The notes beneath the pieces were generated by a model. The model ran no database searches. It had not been told where the DNA came from and was given only the letters and a program-made list of their open reading frames with translations. Positions 55,938 through 64,000 of a stretch of 64,000 nucleotides of DNA are shown in pieces. Each line of letters starts with the position of its first letter. Position 1 is the stretch's first letter. The DNA comes from Bacteroidales bacterium (GTDB lineage: Bacteria; Bacteroidota; Bacteroidia; Bacteroidales; UBA932): positions 1 through 64,000 of the forward strand of contig JAGBVR010000006.1 in NCBI GenBank assembly GCA_017630215.1. Direction: 5' to 3'. The position numbers were made by a program, and so were the translations under genes.

Positions 55938-58900
55938 ATGAAGTCTATTATGAAGGCCTTTCTGGCCGTAGTTCTCGGAGCATTGTCGTTCGTGTCCTGC
56001 CTGGACGAAACGATGCAGATGACTCCTGAGGTACCTGAGGGTGCGGTGTCATATACCGCTTATGTGGATGGCCAGGACACCAAGGCCGAACTTGACGGCA
56101 ATGTCTCTATGTGGAAGGGAGAGGAGTGGATCCAGATCGTGGGTCGCAACGGAAACTATTGGTTCAATGCCAATGTCACCTCTCCTTCAGCCTCTGCCGT
56201 ATTTACATACAACGGCAATAATGGTCAGTTCAAGGAAAATGACGTGATGGCGGTATATCCTGCGGGAAGTGTGAACTACGGAAAGGATTTCGAGAATATG
56301 GTCCTGACCAATGTGACCGTCCCTTCTGAGCAGACGCCAAAGGCCGGAACATATGATTCCAATGCTGCTGTGGCGGTGGCTTATGCTACGGGTAATACAT
56401 TGAAATTCAAGAATGTCGTATCTCTCCTTAAGTTCAAGATGGGCTCTGACGGAGTCAAAAATGTAACTATCTGGGGAGATGTACCTTCAGGAGACGGTGC
56501 TGTCGTGGAAGAGGGAACTCTTTATCTGAAGCCTAATTCAAACTGGACGATGGGAGGTGCCCGCTTTGCGGCTTATTTCTGGAATTCATACGGCAATACC
56601 TGGATGGATATGACCCTTGTGCCGGGACAGACGGACCTGTATGAGTGTGTAGCTCCGGAGGGTTATCCTAATGTGATCTTCTGTCGAATGAATCCAAATA
56701 CCACAGAAAATAACTGGGATAATAAATGGGATCAGACCATTGACCTTGTCATATCCGGTTCCAATAATCATTTCACCGTGAATGACGGAGACTGGAACAG
56801 TGCCAGCGGCTCCTGGTCGATATTCCACGCGACTGCCCGTAACGGAATCTCCGGTACAGGAAAGGTTGCATACAATGATGGCAATCCTGTAATGACTGGA
56901 GCATCAAATAATTATGTTTCGATGACCGGTACCTTTGTAAAGGGCAAGACCTACTATATAGCTATCGCTCCAATCGTGTTCGAGAACGGCTTCACGATGG
57001 AGTTCAGCAATGACGGCGACTATAATAAACACGAAGTGAAGAGCACTTCGAAGAGGGTCGAGTTCAAGCGTAACACCATCTATGACTTGGGAACTCTTGT
57101 GTCTGGCAATGAGACAGGTTTCTTCACTGATCCGGCTGTTCCGGATGCGGACCTGCCTTGTACTGTATTCTACCGACCAGCCGTAACTGATGATTTCTAT
57201 GGCTATACCGAAGACCTTTATGCTCATATCTGGCTTAAGGACATCAATGGTATCGATGTACCTGGCTGCGGAACCGAGTGGGGTGACAATGATGTGAGAT
57301 ATAAGTTCACAAATGTCGGTACTAATCTTTGGTCGTTGACACTGTCTCCAACCATCCGCGAGTGGTTCGGTTCCGGAGATACTCCGCTTCAGACCATCGG
57401 AATCATTGCCAGAAGCGAGGCTGCAGATGTTCAGACTGGAGATAATTTCATCACTGTGGCAGACAATCGTTATGGTGTCGAGACTCCTCTTCCTGAAGGA
57501 ATGCACCACGGTATCAATTACAATGCTGACGGCAGTGTTACCCTCGTTCTCTATGACCGTGATGACAATGGAAAAGGCAAGGGATATTGCTACCTTTTGA
57601 GCGATCTCAGCGACTGGCAGAGAGATCCGGATTATGCAATGCACCGTGATGATGAGGAAGGGGTATGGTGGATTACCCTCACCGGTCTTGATCCGAACAA
57701 GGAATATAAGTTCCAGTATTCGTACGGTGCTACTTCGTTTGATGACAGACGTACCTTCGATCCTTATACCGAGATACTCTATGATGTTCACAATGATCAG
57801 TGGATCAAGGATGATGTATATCCTGGTCTTGGCAATTATTCTACGACCGGTTTCATCTCTGCGTTCCAGATCAATCGTCCTGAATATAATTGGAAAGTAG
57901 CTGATTATCAGATTGAAGATGAAAACGACCTAGTGATCTACGAGCTCCTTCTGCGCGACTTCACTGACAATGCCTATGGTGAAGGAAGCATCAAGGCCGC
58001 AATGGAATATCTCGATTATCTTGAGAATCTCGGTGTCAATGCTATCGAGCTTATGCCTGTCCAGGAGTTTGACGGAAATGACAGCTGGGGCTACGGTACT
58101 CACGCATACTTTGCACTGGATAAGGTCTATGGAACCCGCGAGGCTTACAAGGAGTTCATTGATGCTTGTCACCAGAGAGGAATGGCTGTGTTCTTCGATG
58201 TGGTCTATAATCACGCTACAGGAGCGCATCCATATGCGGCTCTTTACTGGGATGATGGTGCAGGAAATGTGACAGATGCCAATCCTTGGTTCTTTGTTGA
58301 GCCGACTCATCCGTACAATGTCTACCATCAGTGGGATCACAGCAACCCTATGTTCCGTGAGTACGTGAAGAAGAACCTCGAGTATCTCATCAAGGAATAT
58401 AAGGTGGACGGATTCCGTTTCGACCTTTCCAAGGGATTCATGCCTGGCCCGGGTGACGCGGAGTCTTATAATTCTGAGCGTGTAAGTTACCTCAAGGAGT
58501 ATCGTAACCATATCAAGTCAGTGGATCCGAATGCGGTGATGATCTGCGAGCATTTCGTCTGGTCTGAAAATTATGATCTCGGAAAGGCCGGCATCAAGGT
58601 ATGGCAGAATATGAATCACTCGTTCAAGGAGTCAGCAATGGGCTGGATGTCAAATGCATCTTTTGACGGCCTTGTGGATAACGGCCTTCCTTTCGGAACA
58701 CTCGTGGGTTATATGGAAAGCCATGATGAGGAAAGAACAATGGCCGCGGCTGAGCAGTATGGTGCTGACAGAGTCAAGGCTTCATATGAACTCCGCCTTG
58801 ACAGGGCGGGAATCAATGCCGCATTCTTCCTTCTTACCCAGGGTCCTAAGATGATCTGGCAGTTCGGTGAACTCGGTTATGATTACTCTATCGAACACAA

Positions 58901-59288
58901 CGACCGCACAGGAAAGAAACCATGGGTGGCAGACGAATATTTCGCTGACAAGCATAGAAAGGATCTCTATGACACCTATGCTATGATTCTTGAGTTCAGA
59001 GGCAATAATCCTCGTTTCTTTGACTCTGACGCAGAGTTCAGCTATGCTATGGGTGGATACAATACTGTAGAACGCCATATCTATGCAAAGGATGGCAATG
59101 GCAAGCGTTTCGCCCTTTTCGGAAACTTCGGTGCTGGCTCGCAGAACATCAGCATAACCCTTCCTGCAGGAGGTACCTGGTATCAGTATGATAATGGAGC
59201 CGAGTGGAACGGACAGACTCATTCTACAACAATGGCTGAAGGTCAGTTCTATCTTCTTGTTAATGACAAGTCTCTTTGTAGGAAATAA
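55938..59288 (+). CDS. multidomain GH13 lipoprotein with fimbrillin-like N-terminus and starch-binding module
   Basis: An 1116-residue surface-type lipoprotein (cysteine 21 in LSFVSC, then LDETMQMTPEVPE with several acidic residues). Residues 35-195 and about 295-390 look like a fimbrillin-type domain (YTAYVDGQDTKAELDGNVSMW, VMAVYPAG). It appears split by a CBM25/26-like module (about 195-295, GTLYLKPNSNWTMGGARFAAY). A SusE-like sandwich (about 395-515) and a CBM48-like domain (about 525-635) precede the GH13 barrel: FDVVYNHATGAH, GFRFDLSKG (Asp829), MICEHFVW and YMESHDEERT. A likely SusG counterpart cutting starch at the surface. Confidence 0.86.
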   Translation: MKSIMKAFLAVVLGALSFVSCLDETMQMTPEVPEGAVSYTAYVDGQDTKAELDGNVSMWKGEEWIQIVGRNGNYWFNANVTSPSASAVFTYNGNNGQFKENDVMAVYPAGSVNYGKDFENMVLTNVTVPSEQTPKAGTYDSNAAVAVAYATGNTLKFKNVVSLLKFKMGSDGVKNVTIWGDVPSGDGAVVEEGTLYLKPNSNWTMGGARFAAYFWNSYGNTWMDMTLVPGQTDLYECVAPEGYPNVIFCRMNPNTTENNWDNKWDQTIDLVISGSNNHFTVNDGDWNSASGSWSIFHATARNGISGTGKVAYNDGNPVMTGASNNYVSMTGTFVKGKTYYIAIAPIVFENGFTMEFSNDGDYNKHEVKSTSKRVEFKRNTIYDLGTLVSGNETGFFTDPAVPDADLPCTVFYRPAVTDDFYGYTEDLYAHIWLKDINGIDVPGCGTEWGDNDVRYKFTNVGTNLWSLTLSPTIREWFGSGDTPLQTIGIIARSEAADVQTGDNFITVADNRYGVETPLPEGMHHGINYNADGSVTLVLYDRDDNGKGKGYCYLLSDLSDWQRDPDYAMHRDDEEGVWWITLTGLDPNKEYKFQYSYGATSFDDRRTFDPYTEILYDVHNDQWIKDDVYPGLGNYSTTGFISAFQINRPEYNWKVADYQIEDENDLVIYELLLRDFTDNAYGEGSIKAAMEYLDYLENLGVNAIELMPVQEFDGNDSWGYGTHAYFALDKVYGTREAYKEFIDACHQRGMAVFFDVVYNHATGAHPYAALYWDDGAGNVTDANPWFFVEPTHPYNVYHQWDHSNPMFREYVKKNLEYLIKEYKVDGFRFDLSKGFMPGPGDAESYNSERVSYLKEYRNHIKSVDPNAVMICEHFVWSENYDLGKAGIKVWQNMNHSFKESAMGWMSNASFDGLVDNGLPFGTLVGYMESHDEERTMAAAEQYGADRVKASYELRLDRAGINAAFFLLTQGPKMIWQFGELGYDYSIEHNDRTGKKPWVADEYFADKHRKDLYDTYAMILEFRGNNPRFFDSDAEFSYAMGGYNTVERHIYAKDGNGKRFALFGNFGAGSQNISITLPAGGTWYQYDNGAEWNGQTHSTTMAEGQFYLLVNDKSLCRK

Positions 59289-59354
59289 TTGATAGCAGTC
59301 CGGTGAAATTTGCAATAAATTGATGCAAAATTCGGAAATCCGGTTATGATTTTG

Positions 59355-59362
59355 TATATTTG
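59355..59362 (+). promoter_or_regulatory. -7 box for aminotransferase gene
   Basis: TATATTTG is a full match to TAnnTTTG, 32 bp before the chosen start at 59394. Confidence 0.55.
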
Positions 59363-59392
59363 GAACGGCGGTACAAGCCGTTCCATTTTTTA
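59362..59392 (+). terminator. hairpin in aminotransferase leader
   Basis: A perfect 8-bp stem GGAACGGC (59362-59369) with GCCGTTCC (59377-59384), a 7-base loop, then ATTTTTTAT. It has the form of an intrinsic terminator. It either ends the preceding GH13 transcript or attenuates the transcript starting just before it. Confidence 0.65.
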
Positions 59393-59393
59393 T

Positions 59394-60698
59394 ATGAAAC
59401 AACTGATCGACAATGACGCCCTTGCTTCCGTACTGGAGCAGATGGGCATAGCTGACATCTCCCTTGCGACAATACGCCAGTCGGGAGAAATTGCCAGAAC
59501 TTTGGAAAAGAACACAGGTGTGGAATTTCTTCATCTGGAAATGGGAATTCCGGGTCTTCCACCGTCGCAGGTCGGTGTTGAGGCTGAATGCGCGGCTCTT
59601 CGTGCCGGAGTTGCTTCCATATATCCCAATATGATGGGGGTTCCGGAGCTGAAAAGCGAGGCTTCCCGTTTTCTGAAGGCCTTTCTTGATATTGACATTT
59701 CGCCCAAAGGGTGCATTCCGACTGTAGGTTCGATGCAGGGAAGCTTCTCTTCATTCGTTCTCTGCTCTCACCTTGATCCGGCGAAGGATACCGTTCTTTT
59801 CATCGATCCGGGATTCCCGGTGCAGAGGAATCAGGTCAATATCCTCGGAATCCGCAGCGAATCATTCGATATATATGAGTATCGTGGCGAGAAGCTTGCC
59901 GCCAAGCTTGAGAGCTATTTCGCATCCGGCCGAATATCAGCACTCATCTATTCCAGCCCGAACAACCCTGCCTGGTTCAACCTCACAGAAGAGGAACTTC
60001 GCACAATAGGAGAATTGGCTACGAAGTACGATGTCATTGTCATCGAGGATCTTGCATATATGTGCATGGACTTCAGAAAGCCGCTCGGAAAACCTTTCGA
60101 GGCCCCATTCCAACCGACGGTTGCCAAGTATACCGACAATTACATCATAATGATGTCGGCATCCAAGATGTTCAGTTACGCCGGTCAGCGTATTGCCGTA
60201 TTGGCCGTTTCCGACCGTCTCTATAACCGTGAATATCCTGGTCTGCAGGACCGTTACCGTATTGCCCGTCTGGGGGATGCGCTGGTGCTGGGAGTTCTTT
60301 ATGCCGTGTCTTCCGGTACGAGTCATTCTGCCCAGTATGCCCTTGCCGCCATGTTCAAGGCGGCCAATGACGGAGCCCTTGATTTCGTGGAGGCCACCTC
60401 CGAATACGCACGACGTGCCGCATTGACCAAGAAAATGTTTATGGACAATGGCTTCCATATTGTCTACAGCAAGGACGGGGACGAAGATGTCAGTGACGGA
60501 TTCTTCTACACAGTCGGATATAAGGGTCTGACCAGTGCTGAGCTGATGAAGGAGCTGATGCTGATGGGTATCTGTTCGATCTCATTGTCCCTTACCGGAA
60601 GTGTCCAGGATGGTGTGCGCATATGTGTGTCGCAGCTGAATCGTCCTGAGCAGTTCGATATGCTGGAGCAGAGACTTTGTATGTTTGTTAATCGCTGA
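59394..60698 (+). CDS. class I/II PLP aminotransferase
   Basis: A 434-residue fold-type I aminotransferase. It shows MGIPGLPPSQVGVEAE, the substrate-aspartate region YSSPNNPAWFNLTEEEL, VIVIEDLAYM and the PLP lysine in MMSASKMFSYAGQRIAVLA. The substrate is not clear from sequence. I start at 59394 (MKQLIDND) since upstream codons overlap the promoter and leader hairpin. Followed after 70 bp by a CoA-transferase-family gene, which may share the transcript. Confidence 0.85.
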   Translation: MKQLIDNDALASVLEQMGIADISLATIRQSGEIARTLEKNTGVEFLHLEMGIPGLPPSQVGVEAECAALRAGVASIYPNMMGVPELKSEASRFLKAFLDIDISPKGCIPTVGSMQGSFSSFVLCSHLDPAKDTVLFIDPGFPVQRNQVNILGIRSESFDIYEYRGEKLAAKLESYFASGRISALIYSSPNNPAWFNLTEEELRTIGELATKYDVIVIEDLAYMCMDFRKPLGKPFEAPFQPTVAKYTDNYIIMMSASKMFSYAGQRIAVLAVSDRLYNREYPGLQDRYRIARLGDALVLGVLYAVSSGTSHSAQYALAAMFKAANDGALDFVEATSEYARRAALTKKMFMDNGFHIVYSKDGDEDVSDGFFYTVGYKGLTSAELMKELMLMGICSISLSLTGSVQDGVRICVSQLNRPEQFDMLEQRLCMFVNR

Positions 60699-60713
60699 TT
60701 TTAGATACTTACG

Positions 60714-60749
60714 CTGAACCACCTGCTCCATCTGATGCGGGTGATTCAG
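60714..60749. other. hairpin between aminotransferase and CoA-transferase genes
   Basis: Arms CTGAACCACCTGC (60714-60726) and GCGGGTGATTCAG (60737-60749) pair with one mismatch and one G-U. No T tract follows, so it is not a clear terminator; it might stabilise or partition the transcript. Confidence 0.4.
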
Positions 60750-60768
60750 TATAAACATTTAATTTACA

Positions 60769-62061
60769 ATGAAATACTTCACGCCCTCCGAAGCCGTACA
60801 ATTGATCGAGTCCGGCGAAAGCATCTACATCCAGGGCAGTACGTCCATTCCGGAAGTGCTCTGTCAGGCATTGGCCGACCGCGGTGAGGAGCTCCGCGAT
60901 GTGACGATATATGCCGCCTTCGCGGTAGGACGCTGCGAGGCTCCGTTCTGCAAGCCAGAATACAAGGACAGTTTCAATATCAAGAGCCTTTTTGTGGCCA
61001 ATAACATCCGCAGATGGCTGGCGGCGGGCTATGGATCTACGATCCCGGCATTTCTGGGAGAGATTCCGGGATTGTTCAGAGACGGGACATTGCCTCTGGA
61101 CGCAGTGTTTCTGAATGTATCTCCACCGAATGATGAGGGATATTGTTCTTTCGGAATTTCTGCAGATCTGGCTGTCTCGGCTTTGGAGTGTGCCAGAAAG
61201 GTGATAGTACAGGTCAATAAGGCGATGCCGTTCTCATATGGTGATGCGTTGATCCATATTTCGAGAATCGATGCAGCGGTCGAGGTGGATGATCCGTTGG
61301 TGGAGGTGCCTACTGCTGTCCCTACTGAAATAGATTCGGCGATCGGTCGTCATATTGCAGAGATGATTCCGGACGGAGCCACCCTGCAGATCGGTGTGGG
61401 TGGTATTCCGAATGCTGTGCTTGCTGCCCTGAAGAATCATCAGCATCTTGGTCTGCATACCGAGGCCATGACCGACGGTGTGCTTCCGCTTCTGGAAAGC
61501 GGAGTTATAGACAATTCCTGCAAGAAGGTGTTGCCGGGAATTTCCGTGGCTTCACTTGCTCTGGGATCCCGCAGGCTCTATGATTATATGGATTACCGTA
61601 AAGACTTGCTGCTCAAGGATGTGGCCTGGACTAATAATCCGTTCCGTATTGCTCAGAATCCTAAGGTTATGGCCATTAATTCTGCTGTGGAGGTCGATCT
61701 GACAGGTCAAGTCTGCGCTGATTCGGTGGGTACGCGTGTGATTTCCGGAGTCGGAGGACAGCACGACTTTATGTATGGCGGTTCGCTCTCGGAAGGCGGA
61801 AAGACTTTCATCGCGATTCCGTCAATGACCGAAAAGGGTGTTTCGAAGATCAATCCTGTCCTGGCAGAAGGTGCAGGTGTCGTAACCACCCGCCACTTTG
61901 TTCAGAATATCGTTACAGAATACGGAGTAGCTCAGCTCAGGGGAAAATCCTTGGCGGAACGAGCACGTGCCCTTATCGATATTGCTCATCCTTCGGTCCG
62001 TGAAGATCTCGACCGTGCCGCTGCCGAGCGTTTCGGCTACACCTATCTCCGATTGAAATAG
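60769..62061 (+). CDS. acetyl-CoA hydrolase/CoA-transferase family protein
   Basis: A 430-residue protein of the acetyl-CoA hydrolase/4-hydroxybutyrate CoA-transferase family, moving or releasing CoA from short acyl groups, probably in fermentation to acetate or butyrate. Visible motifs are LQIGVGGIPNAVLAAL, GLHTEAMTDGVLPLLESG (with the candidate catalytic Glu) and the C-terminal FVQNIVTEYGVAQLRGKS. Normal length. The exact acyl group cannot be told from sequence. Confidence 0.88.
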   Translation: MKYFTPSEAVQLIESGESIYIQGSTSIPEVLCQALADRGEELRDVTIYAAFAVGRCEAPFCKPEYKDSFNIKSLFVANNIRRWLAAGYGSTIPAFLGEIPGLFRDGTLPLDAVFLNVSPPNDEGYCSFGISADLAVSALECARKVIVQVNKAMPFSYGDALIHISRIDAAVEVDDPLVEVPTAVPTEIDSAIGRHIAEMIPDGATLQIGVGGIPNAVLAALKNHQHLGLHTEAMTDGVLPLLESGVIDNSCKKVLPGISVASLALGSRRLYDYMDYRKDLLLKDVAWTNNPFRIAQNPKVMAINSAVEVDLTGQVCADSVGTRVISGVGGQHDFMYGGSLSEGGKTFIAIPSMTEKGVSKINPVLAEGAGVVTTRHFVQNIVTEYGVAQLRGKSLAERARALIDIAHPSVREDLDRAAAERFGYTYLRLK

Positions 62062-62097
62062 TTACAGAGGAGCTTATCTCCTTCATTCTCATCCACT

Positions 62098-62143
62098 TAC
62101 ATCTTCTGCGTGCTCCCCCTAGTACGGCACGAGGAAGATGTAA
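62098..62143. repeat. RAYT-linked hairpin repeat, copy A
   Basis: TTACATCTT (62098-62106) pairs with AAGATGTAA (62135-62143), enclosing CGTGC...GCACG. Copy B at 62351 matches it as a direct repeat over about 60 bp, including the sequence to its right; copy C lies beyond the transposase gene. Confidence 0.75.
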
Positions 62144-62350
62144 TTTCTTGATGTATAGTGTGTTATCCTCCTCCTCCGTTCACTCTTTCAAGTACGAGCT
62201 GAATTGTATCTGTGTGAATTTTCGGAACATAAAATTTATTTCCGTCATCTTTTTCTTTTTTTTAAACAATATTTTCCTCATTCATGATAGTTTTGAGCTG
62301 TGAGCATTCCTGTTAGAGAGAGCTCAACTTGCTGAAAACCAATGCTATTG
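62144..62350. other. gap between hairpin repeats upstream of the transposase
   Basis: No gene is seen. The stretch is T-rich, with a TTTTTCTTTTTTTT run at about 62249-62262 that may help end transcription of the CoA-transferase gene. Confidence 0.4.
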
Positions 62351-62396
62351 TCATTCTACGTGCTACCCTTGGTGCGGCACGAGGAAGTCGTAAGTG
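62351..62396. repeat. RAYT-linked hairpin repeat, copy B
   Basis: CTACGTGCTACCC...GGTGCGGCACGAGG followed by AAGTCGTAAGTG is a direct copy of A, 53 bp before the transposase start. It falls within the longer open frame upstream, which supports the later start codon. Confidence 0.75.
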
Positions 62397-62448
62397 CTTG
62401 ATTATTAGCGGTGTAGTCTCCTCTGATCGGGGTTTAAACATAAAGACT

Positions 62449-63363
62449 ATGAGGAAGAAAAGGAAATTTTACAGTGGTGTGCCTAACCACATCTATCAGC
62501 GAGCTCAGAATGGGTTCAATCTATTTTATTGTGATGAAGACCGTCTGGTCTTTTATACGATCTTTGCTGTGTGTGCAAGGAAGGCCCCGGATATTAAGGT
62601 GCTTGGACTATGTTTGATGTATGATCATTTTCATTCTCTGATTGTGTCTGAGAAGATCGAGGCAATCAGTGCTTTTATGGATCATTGCACATCTTGGTTT
62701 GCACGAATTTTTAATGAATCAGTTGGCCGGAAGGGACGGCTGTTTCATAAGAATTTTGGAAGTGCACCCAAGTGGGGCCTTAAGAAGATACATTCTGCCA
62801 TCGCCTACTTGTTCAACAATCCTGTTGAGAAATTGCTATGTCTAAGAGCAGAGGAATTTCGCTGGAGTTTTTTGGCATTCATGAACGATACTAATCCCTT
62901 TTCAAGCAAGACGCCCTTCCGTAATGCTTCGGCTGTTTTGAAACGAGCTAAGAAGGAAGTCGATTGGTTCAGCAGCTCAGATGAGCCGTTAAGCTATCAA
63001 GTACTGAAGCGATGGAGAGGAAGTTTAAACGATCAGGAATGGGAGGAACTTGTCGATTATATCATTGTCAAGTATTCTCCCTTTGATTATCAGGCCTTGG
63101 TGGCTTATTATGAGTCATATGAAAATATGCTGCTAGCGATCAATTCCAATACGGGTGGTGAGTATGATTTAAGGGAGGAATTCAATACTTTCTCGGATCA
63201 GGCATATGATCAGATGCTGGAATATTGTCGTGCTGAGCTTAAGGAAACTTGCGTCCGGAGGGTAATTATGTGGCCAGAAGAAGAGAAGTTGGTCTTGTAC
63301 CGTCAGTTGAAGATGGTGACATCTGCTACGGATAGACAGATCTGTAAGTTTCTACATCTGTAG
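62449..63363 (+). CDS. REP-associated Y1 (HUH) transposase
   Basis: A 304-residue single-strand DNA transposase of the IS200/IS605-like Y1 family, REP-associated type. It has the N-terminal SGVPNHIYQRA, the HUH motif in MYDHFHSLIV, and IAYLFNNPVEK with the candidate tyrosine nucleophile and the following RWSF. The C-terminal half (from about 150) is longer than in minimal Y1 enzymes and not recognised. I start at 62449 (MRKKRKFYSG); the 40 codons before it lie in repeat B. Hairpin repeats flank it on both sides, the usual setting for these domesticated transposases. Confidence 0.88.
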   Translation: MRKKRKFYSGVPNHIYQRAQNGFNLFYCDEDRLVFYTIFAVCARKAPDIKVLGLCLMYDHFHSLIVSEKIEAISAFMDHCTSWFARIFNESVGRKGRLFHKNFGSAPKWGLKKIHSAIAYLFNNPVEKLLCLRAEEFRWSFLAFMNDTNPFSSKTPFRNASAVLKRAKKEVDWFSSSDEPLSYQVLKRWRGSLNDQEWEELVDYIIVKYSPFDYQALVAYYESYENMLLAINSNTGGEYDLREEFNTFSDQAYDQMLEYCRAELKETCVRRVIMWPEEEKLVLYRQLKMVTSATDRQICKFLHL

Positions 63364-63404
63364 GGGGAGGAGCTTAAATTGCTGGTAATTAGTGTGTTGT
63401 ACTA

Positions 63405-63446
63405 CCTTCGTGCCGTACAATGGGGAGCACGTAGATGTCGTAAGTG
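63405..63446. repeat. RAYT-linked hairpin repeat, copy C (inverted core)
   Basis: CGTGCCGTAC...GGGGAGCACG followed by TAGATGTCGTAAGTG. Read in reverse complement it gives CACTTAC...CTACGTGCTCCCC...GTACGGCACGA, matching copy A. It lies 41 bp after the transposase stop. Confidence 0.75.
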
Positions 63447-63497
63447 GTTGGTAGTGAGGGTGATGGCTTTTTCCGTGATATATTGATAAAAAATTAT

Positions 63498-63505
63498 TAT
63501 ATTTG
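63498..63505 (+). promoter_or_regulatory. -7 box for uvrA
   Basis: TATATTTG followed by TGA is a full match to TAnnTTTG, 54 bp before uvrA. Confidence 0.55.
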
Positions 63506-63559
63506 TGATTCGGGTCTATGGTCTGAAATTCGCAGCGGAAAGACTGATCTGGAAACAAT

Positions 63560-64000
63560 ATGGAGAAGAAAAACGATTTTATTGAAATACAGGGGGCTAA
63601 GGCTCATAATCTGAAAGGGGCGTCGCTGGCGATTCCGCGCGGGCAGTTCGTTGTCGTGACCGGACTGAGCGGAAGCGGTAAGTCATCACTGGCATTCGAT
63701 ACCATCTATGCCGAAGGACAGAGGCGTTATATGGATACGCTCTCCACTTATGCCAAACATTTTATGGGCATATTGGAAAAACCTGAAGTAGAGTCGATAA
63801 CAGGATTGAGCCCTATCATTGCCATAGAGCAGAAGACTACAGGCAGCAATCCTCGTTCGACTGTAGGTACCATCACTGAAATCTATGATTTCCTGAGACT
63901 TCTGTATGCTCGTGCATCGACAGCATATTCTCCCCAGACAGGCAAGCCGATGGTCCGTTATACGGACGAGCAGATTGTATCCCTGATAATGGAGAACTAT
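63560..64000 (+). CDS. uvrA: excinuclease ABC subunit A, 5' part
   Basis: The first 147 codons of UvrA, the damage-recognition ATPase of nucleotide excision repair; the gene runs out of the window. It starts [20 protein letters not shown] and shows the Walker A motif [20 protein letters not shown] (near residues 35-54) and the signature-region sequence [20 protein letters not shown]. No stop codon appears before the end. It has its own promoter and is not linked to the transposase. Confidence 0.95.
   Translation, partial: MEKKNDFIEIQGAKAHNLKGASLAIPRGQFVVVTGLSGSGKSSLAFDTIYAEGQRRYMDTLSTYAKHFMGILEKPEVESITGLSPIIAIEQKTTGSNPRSTVGTITEIYDFLRLLYARASTAYSPQTGKPMVRYTDEQIVSLIMENY

Noticed and set aside
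62329..62448. Upstream 40-codon extension of the Y1 transposase
   Set aside because: It runs through hairpin repeat B, so it is repeat DNA rather than protein-coding sequence.

Overview
The window looks like a chromosomal segment of a Bacteroidales bacterium, probably from a gut or rumen lineage. The evidence is a SusC/SusD pair, Bacteroidetes-type promoters (TAnnTTTG at -7) with weak Shine-Dalgarno sequences, many lipoproteins, a serC-serA-DUF1015 cluster, and a 303-residue PGDH with lysine in place of the catalytic histidine. I cannot name a genus from sequence alone.

Region 1 (1-19000) is housekeeping. It opens with the 3' end of a 5S rRNA gene, inside an unusually long palindrome. It continues with a DoxX-like gene, serC-serA-DUF1015 (minus), yigZ-pyrB-pyrI (minus), a pRiA4b ORF-3-like gene, miaA, recQ (minus), an FKBP lipoprotein with a DUF3127 gene, a PHP phosphatase (minus), hdeD-like and dnaG, metG, and murB. 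MiaA, MetG and MurB each carry an apparent in-frame extra segment. In MetG it contains a recognisable extragenic-palindrome sequence read as [10 protein letters not shown], and in MurB it is a long imperfect palindrome.

Region 2 (19000-59300) is a very large alpha-glucan (starch/glycogen/pullulan-type) utilisation locus. It has a susC-susD operon, then a LytS-type kinase and LytTR regulator heading a nine-gene operon: two single-domain GH13 enzymes, a 1304-residue GH13-GH127 fusion, alkaline phosphatase, GH31, another GH13, and a GH28/GH49-like beta-helix enzyme. A minus-strand pair follows, a four-module starch-binding SusE/F-like lipoprotein and a GH13 lipoprotein. The housekeeping gene murA interrupts the locus. 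A third operon holds pullulanase, two GH13 lipoproteins, a GH97 lipoprotein, a 45-residue peptide and a fimbrillin-like/starch-binding lipoprotein. A single-gene unit encodes an 1116-residue fimbrillin-like/CBM/GH13 lipoprotein. Nine GH13 catalytic domains are present, each with the four family motifs. Surface lipoproteins would bind and cut polymer, SusCD would import oligosaccharides, and periplasmic GH13, GH31 and GH97 enzymes would finish to glucose.

Regulation: the promoters of the pullulanase operon and of the 1116-residue GH13 gene both carry 9-bp LytTR-like direct repeats with exact 21-bp phasing, ending at the same distance (41 bp) from the -7 box. This suggests that the locus-encoded LytTR regulator activates them.

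Region 3 (59300-64000) holds an aminotransferase, an acetyl-CoA hydrolase/CoA-transferase, a REP-associated Y1 (HUH) transposase surrounded by three copies of a hairpin repeat, and the start of uvrA, cut by the window end. No CRISPR array, phage or tRNA was seen.
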